Shown here: piece after piece, positions 1 through 9,993 of the stretch
Layout of the letters: each line of letters begins with the position of its first letter
How positions within the stretch are numbered: the first letter of the stretch is position 1
NCBI GenBank assembly: GCA_001598975.1
Contig: BBXU01003171.1
Coordinates: 1 to 62,743, forward strand
DNA: 62,743 nt
Reading direction: 5' to 3'
Origin: Parachlorella kessleri
Taxonomy: Eukaryota > Chlorophyta > Trebouxiophyceae > Chlorellales > Chlorellaceae
Translations under genes and position numbers: made by a program
The notes under the pieces: generated by a model
Seen by the model: only the letters and a program-made list of their open reading frames with translations
Database searches by the model: none
What the model was told of the DNA's origin: nothing

Positions 1-434
1 ACGTAGTGTGTGTGTGTGTGTGTGTGTGGGTGGGGGGGGGGGGGCATGACATGGCATGGGGAGACTGGCCTGCAAACGATCACGCCTGGCCAAGCCCCGG
101 GCATGTGATATCTTGTGAAGCTCACAGTGCATCGCTTGGGGGCTGCTTGCGGGCCCAGGAAAGGAAGACTCCACCCTGCTGCTCGGTCGTTACACTTGGA
201 TGCACACCATGGCAGGCCAATCATTCTATGCCTTGTCATGCTGGGCTGACGCCCCGTGGCTGTGTCTGGAGAGGCAGCCTGTACCCCCCCCGAGGCTGGC
301 GGCGAGCAACTTGCTTAGGTGCAGGGTAGGGGTCCTAGGCAGCAAAGTGCTGCCCTAGGCCCCTCGCTTCCTGCCTTAGACAGGCACTGCCTCGCGCATT
401 GCTAACCGTAGCGCTACACACATGCTGCCTGCAG
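1..434. repeat. Low-complexity GT and G tracts inside a presumed intron
   Basis: The window opens with a (GT)n run at about 6-30, followed by a G homopolymer to about 44. The rest up to the acceptor at 433-434 shows no exon I can support and is probably the last intron of the gene ending at 645. Confidence 0.6.
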
Positions 435-645
435 GTTCCGGGAGGAAGACCGCGCCCTGCTGGGCCTGCTGCAGATTATGACTGATGAGTTCAGCGCCAA
501 GGAGGGGCACCATCCGGGCGCCGGCGCCGCCGCTGGGCCCGCTGTGCCGCTGCCCGACACCGACGACGATGCCAAGCTGGACTTTGATGAGGAGGACGAG
601 GAGGAGGACGAGGAGCTGGAGGAGGATGAGGAAGCCTTGGTCTAA
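435..645 (+). CDS. Last exon of an unrecognised protein with an acidic C-terminus
   Basis: This is a 3'-terminal exon only; the rest of the gene lies left of the window. It follows a good acceptor (ctgcctgcag) and is read with one base completing the previous codon. It encodes about 70 residues, starting FREEDRALLGLLQIM and continuing through a Gly/Ala/Pro-rich linker. The tail is almost pure Glu/Asp (EDEELEEDEEALV) and ends at TAA. Acidic tails of this kind occur in importins, chaperones and nucleolar proteins, but nothing here identifies the family. Immediately after the stop the last 40 or so coding bases are repeated once (see the repeat at 604-763). The exon itself is well supported by its phase and codon bias; its function is unknown. 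Confidence 0.55.
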
Positions 646-763
646 GGGATACCAGGAGATACTCGGGAAATCTAAGGAGGGTGAGGACGAGGAGCTGGAG
701 GAGGATAAGGAGGCGCTGGTCTGAGAGGAGATACCCAGGAGATACCCAGGGAATCTTAGGATC
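604..763 (+). repeat. Tandem duplication of the 3' end of the preceding CDS
   Basis: The block beginning gaggacgaggagctgg at 604 reappears at 683, an offset of 79 bases. The copy covers the last 13 codons, the stop codon and about 35 bases of 3' UTR. The second copy still reads the same peptide with one Glu-to-Lys change and ends in TGA instead of TAA. It lies behind the first stop codon and is therefore not translated as part of the gene. Confidence 0.8.
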
Positions 764-1927
764 GGGTGTGGGGAGCTTTAGGAAGGCGAAGGCGGCCTGG
801 GTATGGGAATCTCCTCAGGAGGTACCCAGGAGGGTGCTTGCTGCGGCTGGTGCAGGGGAGGCCTTGGTTCCCGGGGGACCCCGGAGTGGTGGAGGGAGGG
901 TGGCTGAGGCGGAAAAACTCACAGGTGGAACTTCCCAGCTACTCGCGCTTATTAGCTGGGTGTATTGCTCTCTGAAGACCACCAGCGGCTGTTTTCACCA
1001 CGGGGCCAGCAGGGCCTGCCTGTCTTCTCCGTGTCTGACCACCACCAGCTTTGCACGGTGGGCGTTTCTGTTGCCCGAACCACACCTGTTCTCTGCTGCG
1101 CAGTCCTGCCCTAGGAGGCACAACTTGAATCGGCTAGTGTGTGGACTCTGCTGCTAAGTGCCATCGCCAAGCACGCCCTTTCTGGTGGTTCCGCTTATTG
1201 GCAGCTAGTGACCCCAGTAATGTATCCCTCTGCCAGGGCATGATTTGCCGACCTCGTTTCACATCTTCTCAGCTACACCTGTAGTGCAACACAGGTTCCG
1301 AAGCATCACCTCAGGTCAGAGATGACTCGAGTCAGTTGCTAACTCACTTGGCCAGCGCTGTGTTTGCGTGGCAGTAGGAGATAGACAGCATCATGACCCA
1401 GCTCCACAACTAGGCAAGTCTAAGTTGCAGACTTCTCCTGGCAAGGTGTTGCCTAAACCGCACGTTTTAAAATCTAGTGGGTAGAAATCTCGCTGCGATT
1501 CTCAAGAGGTGCACCACAGGGAGACAACCACCGCCTTCTAGGAGGGTGGGGGAGTACCATAGACCATAGCTACTAGTGGCGGCCGAGTTACAGGGGAGCC
1601 GGTTCAGGTCCATAACACCTCTACTGTTTGATATGAAACTTTCGCTTTATGTACTCACTACCCCAACATGAGAGCTGCTGCGTGGCTTGTTATTATCTGG
1701 CGCCCAGACTTTTCTGCTGACTGGACGTGCCCTGCCTGCTTTGCTTGTTGAGTCCGTATTCCTGTAACCTGACGCAGCGGCTGTACAAACAGAATTTTAC
1801 AGAAGTTCTTGCGCTCTTTGATGATGCATCAAGTGCATGGTCTCCACCGACCGTAGCGTCGACTTCTTGGTTATTGATGCACTGCTTTGCACCGTGTTAA
1901 GGCAAATTGCTTGTTGAAGGGGTCGTC
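646..1927. other. Intergenic region
   Basis: Apart from the duplicated block this 1.28 kb holds no convincing exon. It should contain the 3' UTR of the upstream gene and the promoter and 5' UTR of the NCBP3-like gene. I see no RNA gene or clear regulatory motif. Confidence 0.6.
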
Positions 1928-4900
1928 ATGGCCGATGATGGTCCTCTGGAAGGGATGGGCGCGGAGCAGCCTGCCGAGGAGCCTTCCCTACTGGAGGTGG
2001 AGCGAGAGAAGCACCGCCGCAGGTACGCAGTTTGGATAGGAAAACCGCCTTATTTGAGCCTGAACGTCCCCGTCCCTCCCCCTGTGGTATTCCAAGGGGG
2101 GCGACTACCTGAAAGGCGCTTGCCCCCACAGTCTTGAGAGGCGCTGCCTCCCATAGCGATGTTGTTCTCTAGCGCACTTGCCTGTTCCTTGGTGATATGT
2201 AATAGTCAGTGGGCACTGGCCCGTAAGGGTATCAGGCGAGGGCTGTGAGGCCAGTGAGGCAGGGGTTTGTCGAGAGGGTGCGAGCAGTTGGGTGCACTCT
2301 GCACTGCCTGCCTCTCCCACAGGGCTGAGAAGTTTGGCACCGAGTATGTGGACCCGTCCCAGCGGCAGGACTTGCGGCAGGAAGTGCGCAAGGAGAAGTT
2401 TGCGCGGCCCGGGTTTGCCACCGGCATCGACTTATTTACCGAGGTGTGTCCTTTGTCAGTGCGCCACATGTTGCCTGCCCAATGCTACCTGCTCTGGAGC
2501 GTGGACCGCCTGCGCATGCAGCCTGCAAGCAGGGTTTTCCGCACGCGTAGTGAAACCTGAAGCTGCTGCTGCTGCTGCGGCTGCTGCTGCTGACTGCAGC
2601 CAGCGGTCATTGCCGGCACTCAGTCCTAGTCTGGTGACTGTATGACTTCGGATTGGTGATCAGATCCTGCTCCTTTGCCTGCCTCCCTTTCTTTTCCTTC
2701 TTTCCTGCTGCAGGAGGAGCAGCAGAAGCTGGCGGCACGGGCGGAGCGGTTTGGGCTGCAGTCGGCGGGGCTGCAGTACGTGCCGCCTGTAATGCCGGAG
2801 GACGAGGCCAAGAAGAAAGCGCGAGCGCAGCGCTTTGGGGTGGAGTACCAGCCCACAGATGAGACGGGGCTCATGGACGTGGGTGAGTCGACTTTTGGGC
2901 GACGCGGCGTTCTCGTGGGGCGTAGTAATCGCAGAAGAAACCGGCAGCTCGCTTCAGAGGAAGGCAGCCGGACGCCGCCTGGGTGATGATGGTGGTTAGG
3001 CTTGACCAGCGGTGGCCTGCTGCTCAAGCCAGGCTTGGGAATACCTGGAAGTTGCAGCGGTGACTTCCCTCGCCTCCCTGCACTCGTCTGCGGTCGCTTC
3101 GCTGTCGTATCGTGCATACTGCTGGTTGCCCCAGCCACTCACCTATATGCTTACACCTTCCTGTGCTGCGCGGCTGCATGGCGGCAGACTTGCTGGAGCA
3201 GCGGCAGGATGTAAACCCCGAGGTGCCTCGCCGGCACGAGGCAGTACATGTGTACGGCGTGGACCTGATGAGCACCAAAGGCAGGTTAGGGGTGGTGGGT
3301 TCGCTACTTAGTGTTAGAAAATGGTACTTTTTAGTGAATTGGCTGGACGCATGTAGTCAGGAGTTGGCCCCAGGGAGGCAAGAGGGGGGGGGGGGGGGGG
3401 GGGTAGTATAGGGAAGGAAGGGGAAGGGGGCACTTCAGAGTTTTTCATACATGATAATCTACCAGAGTTGTAGTGCCGGAGTTTGTTAGCAGTATGTACA
3501 AGCTGCTGGATGGGGATGGCTGCTGCTGGGCAGCAGAAGTGGCCCGGGGAAAATGCTCCAAGTCTGCCTGCCTGCCTGTGTGCCATGCGCTCACTGATAC
3601 ATTTTGGGAAGGTAGCTGTTTCTATCCCTAGCCACTAGCCTGACCTGAGTCTGCGCCCGGCATCATTACCACCATACACCCCTGCCCCCTCACCCTGCAC
3701 AGACTGCCTGCGGTATTTTGCCGACTACGGCCCAACCTTTGTGGAGTGGATCAACGACTCCTGCTGCAACGTGCTGTTCCGGGACGGCGCCACCGCCAAG
3801 CGGGCGGTGGTGGGCCTGGGCAAGCCGCTGCCCCCCGATGAGATGCCCGACCTGCAGGGTGCGTGGCAGTCTCAGCCTTGGCTCGAGGAGGATCACGGTT
3901 ACCAGTGCCTCATTTCATGTTTACACTACAGACCTGCAGGGTGCGCACAGCAGTCTCCAGCCTCGGCAGTCGAGTACGGGTCCATGGGGTCGCTCAGATT
4001 ATACCTTCGGTACAGTATGTTGCAGCTGGCTTTACTATCAGTATCAGCATGCTAGTGCCCAGGGTGCCCTGGGTTGCTGGTCAGGTGCATGACAGGTGGT
4101 GGCAGGGAGGATGGCAGATTGGCCCCATGCTGCCCCCTTCCCTGACCAGCACCACCTGCCTCCCAACTGCCCATATAAGATACATAAGGAGACACACATG
4201 ACTGGCCTTATGGGTGGGCAAATCGATGTGGGAAGGGTGCCAGGGCTCACCCCCAGAGGCGTGCTGCTGCTGCTTTGGCTGACGTGGCATGCAGGGCTGG
4301 ACGCGGCTGACCCGGCCAACATCGAGCTGCTGTGGTACAAGGGCGAGGACTTTGTAAAGGAGGGGACCCCCATCCCCCTCATCTTCCGCATCGCCACCGC
4401 CCAGGACGTGAAGCCCGCCCCCGGCGAGGGCGGCGCGCCACACGTCACGCGCAGGCTGTGGCAGCAGGGCGGCGGCGGGCCGGGCCGAGGGAGGTGAGCT
4501 GGCGGTGTTTATGGGGGTGGCAGGTAATGCGATCAGACAGGAGTTACGGGTATACAGGGCAGCCAGGGTTCCAAGCAGTTATGCTCTCTCAGTGTGTTGT
4601 TCTGGCTTATTCGTGGTGCGGCCCATGCGGTGCGTGACACTGGGTGGTATATGTGTGCGTGGCGCGGCAAGCGGTGACGCCCTTGGATACTGCTGCCCAA
4701 GGGTCCGACAGGGGCCTGGTATCGGGTGCCTTGAAGCCAGGGTTCCCAGGACATTAGTGCGTGCGAGGCTTGGTGTGTCAACTGTGTTCAGGGGTGGAAA
4801 GCAGCCGCGAATGGTGCTGGCGTGACCTGGAAGGGTGTGGCCTAGGCCTGTTGTGGTTGTTCTGCTAGGGGCTCTGTTGCGGCATGGCGGCTCGCGGCCA

Positions 4901-5761
4901 GCAGTCTTGCCAAGCCGCTCCGATGGTGTGGCCTGGTCCCCCCGTCGCTCTCGCTTGCTTGCAAAGGCCACCGTCGGAGGCGCTGCACTGCATTGTAGGG
5001 GCCAGCCGCGCTACCGAGTGGGCCGGGGCGGCGGCAAAGGGCGGGGCAGCCGGCAGCAGCAGCAAGATGGGGATGAGTGGCAGCAGCAGGGAGCTGGCGG
5101 CGAGGGCGGGGACGAGGAGGGTGACGTGGAGATGCGGCAGCAGCGGCGGGGACGGGGGCGGCGGCGGCACAAGCGGCGGCGGGAGGGGGATGTGGAGATG
5201 GGGGATGCGGAGGTGCGTGGGGGCGTCACCGGGCGCGTGAGCCGAAGTGTTGGGCTACCGACATACGGCTTCCTGGCGTGCTTTTTTGCGCCCCGCGCAT
5301 GCTAAACAACCCTCTCGGCGGGCTCAGGAGAAGGTGCTTTGCTGTGCCAGAGGCGGAAGAGGCGCATTGCAGCAAACAGAACCGTGAAGGGCCACCCAGG
5401 GGTGGAGGATGAGCGTCCCATACCACGTGGGTAGCACCTCCCACCCAAGCAACAAGGCAGGCTGCGAAGCCTAGCGTGTCGATGCAGGTGCCCGTGCAGG
5501 CGGTACAGGTGCACTACGAGGCAGCTGGTCCCCCGCTTCCTTTATATGCAGGGGGGTGAGGGCGGGGGCGAGTGGGCGGATGAGGGGCAGGGTGACCCCC
5601 AGCAGCGGCCCAAGCGGACTGCGATGTTCCAGGAAGGCTCGCGGCGCATGTTTGCTGCAGCGTTTGGCGGGGTGGCGGGCGGCCCCGCGGCGGCAGCAGC
5701 AGCAGCAGCGGGGACTCCCGTCCCACCGCCCCGGGAGCAAGTGGATTATGGTGACCTCTAG
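1928..5761 (+). CDS. NCBP3: NCBP3-like nuclear cap-binding protein (RRM)
   Basis: Eight exons (1928-2022, 2323-2443, 2714-2882, 3188-3280, 3703-3858, 4295-4493, 4999-5212, 5552-5761) join in phase to about 418 residues. The family binds capped RNA and works with NCBP1 in nuclear mRNA export. The N-terminal part has the NCBP3 signature FATGIDLFTEE followed by RAERFGL and a further RAQRFGV motif like those of SARNP/MOS11. The RRM-like core reads VYGVDLMSTKDCLRYF, then FVEWINDSCCNVLF, matching the animal pattern GVDEMST...YF...EWLDDTSCNV. LIFRIATAQDVK matches the later conserved LFMRFATKDDKK block. The C-terminus is Gln/Arg/Gly-rich and acidic. The intron after 3280 has a GC donor. The start is the first ATG in good context; a short optional exon near 5485-5510 cannot be excluded. 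Confidence 0.85.
3281..3702 (+). other. GC-AG intron in the NCBP3-like gene
   Basis: The exon ends ACCAAAG and the intron starts gcaggt, with acceptor ag at 3701-3702. Only this GC donor gives STKDCLRYF in frame. The nearby GT donor at 3284 would shift the frame inside the conserved RRM-like motif. A G homopolymer of about 17 lies inside the intron near 3386-3402. Confidence 0.8.
4999..5212 (+). other. Exon 7 of the NCBP3-like gene (Arg/Gly/Gln-rich)
   Basis: The acceptor tgtag at 4994-4998 joins this exon in phase to the AG ending the previous exon. It encodes a low-complexity RNA-binding-type segment with GRGGGKGRG, a Gln run, RRGRGRRRHKRRR and two acidic GDVEM motifs. Its compositional bias is strong, so the exon is supported mainly by phase and by lack of stops. 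Confidence 0.65.
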
Positions 5762-6295
5762 CACTGCTGGAAGCTACTCTTTTTATTAGGATGGGTGGCA
5801 AGTAGTGCGAACAGGGAGTAGAGCTGGGCTGGACTGGACTGACAGGGCTGGATGCAGAATGAGCCTTTTTATATTTTCGTCCTAGGTTGAAAACTGTCCC
5901 ATGCTTGGGTGTGGGTCACCCAGCGCTGGTCGCCCAATAGAGGAGCGGAGAACTACACATCCAGTGAAGGGCATGGCTGTTGCAGGCTGCGTGTGGTGTC
6001 CAGCTGTGCAAACCATCTGAGCTGTGTTGCTCGCGGGACTGGCATGTGGCAAGCCAATCAACTTGCGACCTTCGTTGGATGTTGCTTTGTGACTTGGAAC
6101 AGCTCATTGTTATCACAGTTTTGGTTCTACAACATCGGCCAAGCTGCACAACCCAGCAATAAGTTGTGCCTTTGACAGTCTGAAAATAGGATGACCTGTG
6201 ATGGGTGAATGACAAGGAAATTCATGAAGTGATGGGCAGCCATGACTGCTGAGGCTCCTCAACCGCAACCTTCAAGCCTCACTCTTGATAATACC
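5762..6295. other. Convergent intergenic region (3' UTRs)
   Basis: This separates the stop codons of the NCBP3-like gene (+) and TRMO (-). It carries one copy of the dispersed repeat at 5785-5866. No exon or RNA gene was seen. Confidence 0.6.
5785..5866 (+). repeat. Dispersed repeat, full copy 1
   Basis: An 82-base element beginning attaggatgggtggca and ending atgcagaatgagcct, 24 bases after the NCBP3 stop codon. A near-identical copy lies in reverse orientation at 36797-36878. A shorter copy lies at 53216-53261, with looser matches near 43090-43135 (reverse) and 4515-4552. Confidence 0.8.
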
Positions 6296-9200
6296 TCACA
6301 GCACAGCCGCAGTGCGTAGAACAACTGTGCTGCCAGCGGTGGGACCCTCAGGCTCCTCCACTTCATACGAGATATCCATGCCATCTAGCACGACATGCCA
6401 GGTGCCTTCACCCAGCTCCGCAGTGTGTGCTGCCACCACCGGCCGCGACCCAACGACCCCCGCAGCTGCTGAAGTGCCGCCTTGGGCCCCGCCCTTGCTG
6501 CTGCCGGCACCCCTGCTGGCACTGCTGCTGCTGCCAGCGGTGCGTTCTCTGTCGGTCCCAGCAAGGCGCGGGACCAGCCCTGGGTGGGAGCGCTGCACGC
6601 TGGCCTGCAGCGTGACGGCATGCTGGCCCTGCTGCGCACGCTGGGGCACCTTGACGCGCTGGGTCACGGAGCGGATGTCGCGGGACAAGACCTGCTCGGC
6701 AACCAAGGCAGGCAGTGGGGATGCTGTGAGCAAAGGCAGCCATGACGGCGGGGCGCTGGGAGGCCTCCTTGCGCTGGCACTGAGCGCTGGAGTCCTTGGC
6801 ATTTTCTGCGTGCCAAGGTCTGCCAATGGCAGCACCAGGCACAAGCACAGCACAGCTAGCCCACCGGGCAAGCCCAGGCACAGCTGAGCAGTCTCTACAA
6901 GACCCTACAGCCGCCCCGCAAGCGTTCCCATTCGCTGCCCTTCTTTTTGTCAAGCCTGGTCCTAACTGGGCGCTACCACCTGCCCTCCCTGCCAGCATCT
7001 CCCGCCCCAGCCAAAGCTTAATCTCTACAGTTCAGCGCATACCTCTGGTAGGCAACCCTTACCTGCGCTACAAGCACTTTGAATTCTTCGTAGCTGGCAT
7101 ACAGGCTCTTGCCCTGCCGTGCAAGGCTTTGCCAGCAGGCTTGCATCTGAGCATCAACCGCCCGGGGTACCTCCAGCCCGCCCACATGTAGCGGCTCCTG
7201 CTCTGCACGCTCTGCCACCTGCGCAGCACAGCAAGTGTGCAATGCCAGCACTGGGCCTAGCTTCGCACATCTTCAGACCATAGGTCCCATAAGAGTGCCA
7301 CAGCCAGGCAAGCAAGCAGCAAGCAAGCAATGTCTGTGACCTTTCCGACCCGGGGCAACCACCACAGCCCGCCACCCTCCAACTCATCTCAGCCCATGCA
7401 CGCCTGTCACCTATGGCTGACCGACTGGCGACATGCAGTCTACGCAGGACGCCCTCCGCTCACCCAACCAGGCGCCAGCGCCCGAGGTACGGAGTCACAG
7501 AAGGGTAGGTAGGGCTTGATGTCTAGCACCGGGCTGCCATCTACAATGTCTGCGCCCCCTAGCAGCAGCGTGCGGCCGTCAACTCGGAGCACCTGGGCCA
7601 CGCTGAGGCCCACAGGGCAGGGCCTGCCGAGGGAAACACAGCCAGGGCAGGCGGGGTGAGCAAAGCGCGGGGAACTGGCTTGGCTGAGAGGCTGCTGACT
7701 GACACGCTGTGCATGAGCGCTTCACAGCGCATGGTTAGTCATTCCCAGGCGTGTCCCAGCAACTGGTGGGGAGAGTATGTCCGCAGTCTGAGGCACAGTG
7801 CAAGTCACAGCTGGGGCATGGGGCAGCTCCCCGGTGACAGACCCACTATGCCAAGCGCACAGCACAGCACAGCACAGCACAGCACAGCACAGCGCCTACC
7901 TGTGCGGCGACCGGGTGGCAAACACCCCCAGCTTGTCCCCGTCGAGACGTGGCACCCGTATCTTGCCCTTTACGCCACCACCATCCTTTTGCCAGAGCCG
8001 CTGCAAGTCTGCAGGGCAGCCCCACGAGCTTGGCCTGGCTTGGCTCGGCTGACCACTGGAGCAGTGCCCATAGTAACCGAGCAGCAAAGCTGCTATGGCG
8101 GCCCAATGGACGGACTGCCAGCGCCCGCAACCACCGGGAACTCCAAGACAGCATAAGCAGCGAGGGCCGCAGCACAGCACAGCCCACTTGCGCCAAGCCG
8201 TCCCTGCTCACCTACTCTACTCTCAGATTTGCCTTGGCAGCGATTTCAAGGGGCTGTCAATGCTGTAGCCAGCCCCTTTTGCCCCCACGCCTATCTGAGG
8301 AACACCAGAAGTGCAAGCCTTGGAGCTCACTGGATACCTGTGTTCATGTGGAAGATGTACAACACCCAGCAGTGTGAGTACTGCTCCAGGCCATCAAGAA
8401 ACTCAGGCGCCAAGTCGGCCCTGCAGCGTGGTGATGTATGTATACTTTGGTTTGTGTATAAGCTGGGCCATAGCTGGCCTAGTGAGCCCCGCCACAATGT
8501 CTGCAAGTGGCCCTTGAAGTTATGGGCCCTGCCTATGCGCAGCACAGCTTCAGCACGGGGACGGGCTCAAACGCTACTCCAGACTACTTGCCGCCTTCAC
8601 CTAGCCTCAACACATGTGCAGCTGTCTACGCAAGACCAAACTGGGGGGGGGAGAGGGGGGGGGGGGGGTCTGAAAACCTCAGCTGCTGGTGGTCAAAGCT
8701 CGCCCAGACAGCGGCCTATACCTAGCCCAACGCAGGGCCCAACTTGCCCCCACCTGAGCGTAAGCGCTGCCCGCGCTGCCGGCACCAGCAGCGGCTGGCG
8801 CGGGGTGCCGTTGCGCTTAGCGAAGCAGGAGCGCAGGATGCCGATCGGCCGCAGCGGGAAGGCCACTCTGAGCAAGTTGAGTGGCCCACTGTCGCCGCCC
8901 ACTGCTGCTGCTGCGTCCCCTCCATCTGTGGCTGTCTGCCGAATGTGCAGTTCCCGAAGCTCACGCTGCGGCAGCCCAGCAGGCAAGCAGGGCAGTAACC
9001 CAAGGGCGGCGCCTGAGCGAAGAGCTTCCTCCCCACAGACATTTCTTTAGCTGTCACATGGACCCACTGCCACGGACAGCCACACTGTGCGCTCCACCTG
9101 AAGGGTAGGAATTTGCCTAGTGAGTGAGGATGTAGACCGGGGCTACGCTTGGGAGTATGCCAGCCTGGCAAGGGCCCACCTCGGCTTTCGTCCTCCCCGC

Positions 9201-9442
9201 ACGCTCAGAGCGCCGCTCTTCGGTAATTACCTTGATGTTCTCCTATTGGAAGTTCAGGAAAGGTGTTACTGAGAGGTATTGCACTTGCAGGGTGGTGGTG
9301 CCCCATCATGACATGGCATATGAACAAAACAACTCGCTGGTACCTGTGCTTGTTTCAACTCATCGTTCAGCCTTGTCTTTTCTCGCAGCTGAAAACCGAT
9401 GTAAGCCAACAGAGCGCAGATGCAGAGCACGGAACCCCACAT
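6296..9442 (-). CDS. TRMO: tRNA (adenine(37)-N6)-methyltransferase, TrmO family
   Basis: TrmO/TRMO methylates t6A37 of ANN-decoding tRNAs using S-adenosylmethionine. The multi-exon minus-strand model carries the family landmarks in order. They are RPIGILRSCFAKRNGTPRQP (about 8790-8860), FLDGLEQYSHCWVLYIFHMN (about 8345-8400), KIRVPRLDGDKLGVFATRSP (about 7900-7970), PVGLSVAQVLRVDGRTLLLG and VLDIKPYLPFCDS (about 7490-7620). A C-terminal helical part follows (YEEFKVLVAQ, VLSRDIRSVTQR), with a last block WHVVLDGMDISYEVEE. The first exon (9344-9442) encodes a hydrophobic anchor, MWGSVLCICALLAYIGFQL, and exon 2 (9180-9242) is charged and coiled-coil-like. The ATG at 9440-9442 is preferred; the frame is open upstream to 9574. 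The exact acceptor of the last exon (6690 or 6714 region) is uncertain. Confidence 0.88.
7858..7893. repeat. AGCAC microsatellite in a TRMO intron
   Basis: About seven perfect tandem copies of the pentamer agcac, just outside the exon that ends with RSPHR. There are no spacers, so it is not a CRISPR array. Confidence 0.85.
8641..8670. repeat. G homopolymer tract in a TRMO intron
   Basis: A run of G interrupted only by one aga. It is non-coding and could form G-quadruplexes or cause sequencing errors. Confidence 0.8.
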
Positions 9443-9993
9443 GCACACATGTAACAATCTGCTTGTCGCTCCAAGCACCAGACAGGAACACAGGCTAAGA
9501 ACACCAACCCCTAAACGACCTTGTGCATGGGAGGTGCAATTGGAAGGGATCCCACATTCATTAGTGGTGCCCAATTTGAAATTTGAAATTTAGACCCCCA
9601 AAGAAGTCAAACCTTCCCGCCCGGTCTTTCCGGAGCAGCCCCGAACCCGCGCCCCTCGTAGCCGGATCGTCCTTTCTTCCATTTCCCCTTTCCTCAGCAG
9701 TATTGGTCGAAACATCTGCCAAGTACTGTCTCTGGTGCTTGTGGCAGAGTCTTCAACGTGCTGAGGGATCGAGGTAGGTGCCTGCGGAGTGTTCCATCAC
9801 GCAAGGCCGCTCTGCCTCGGTGGCAATCTTTCACCTGGGCAGCTTTGATCTTTTTTCATGTGTAGGAGAAGAATCGATCAAGGCTGTAAGGACCCTTCCC
9901 AGCCGGCGGCGGAAAAGGACTCTGGGGCAGCAAGCTTGCTGATTGCCTCCTTTGACTGCTACATTTGCGGAGCCTTGCAGCAGATTCTTGAAG
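9443..9993. promoter_or_regulatory. Divergent promoter region TRMO / secreted protein A
   Basis: About 550 bases between the TRMO start (-) and the start of secreted protein A (+). It contains an AT-rich, largely self-complementary stretch, aatttgaaatttgaaattt, at about 9573-9591. That stretch stands out in this GC-rich context. No TATA box is obvious. Confidence 0.45.

Noticed and set aside
7858..7893. Regular agcac repeat resembling an array
   Set aside because: A simple pentamer microsatellite without spacers in a eukaryotic intron; not CRISPR.
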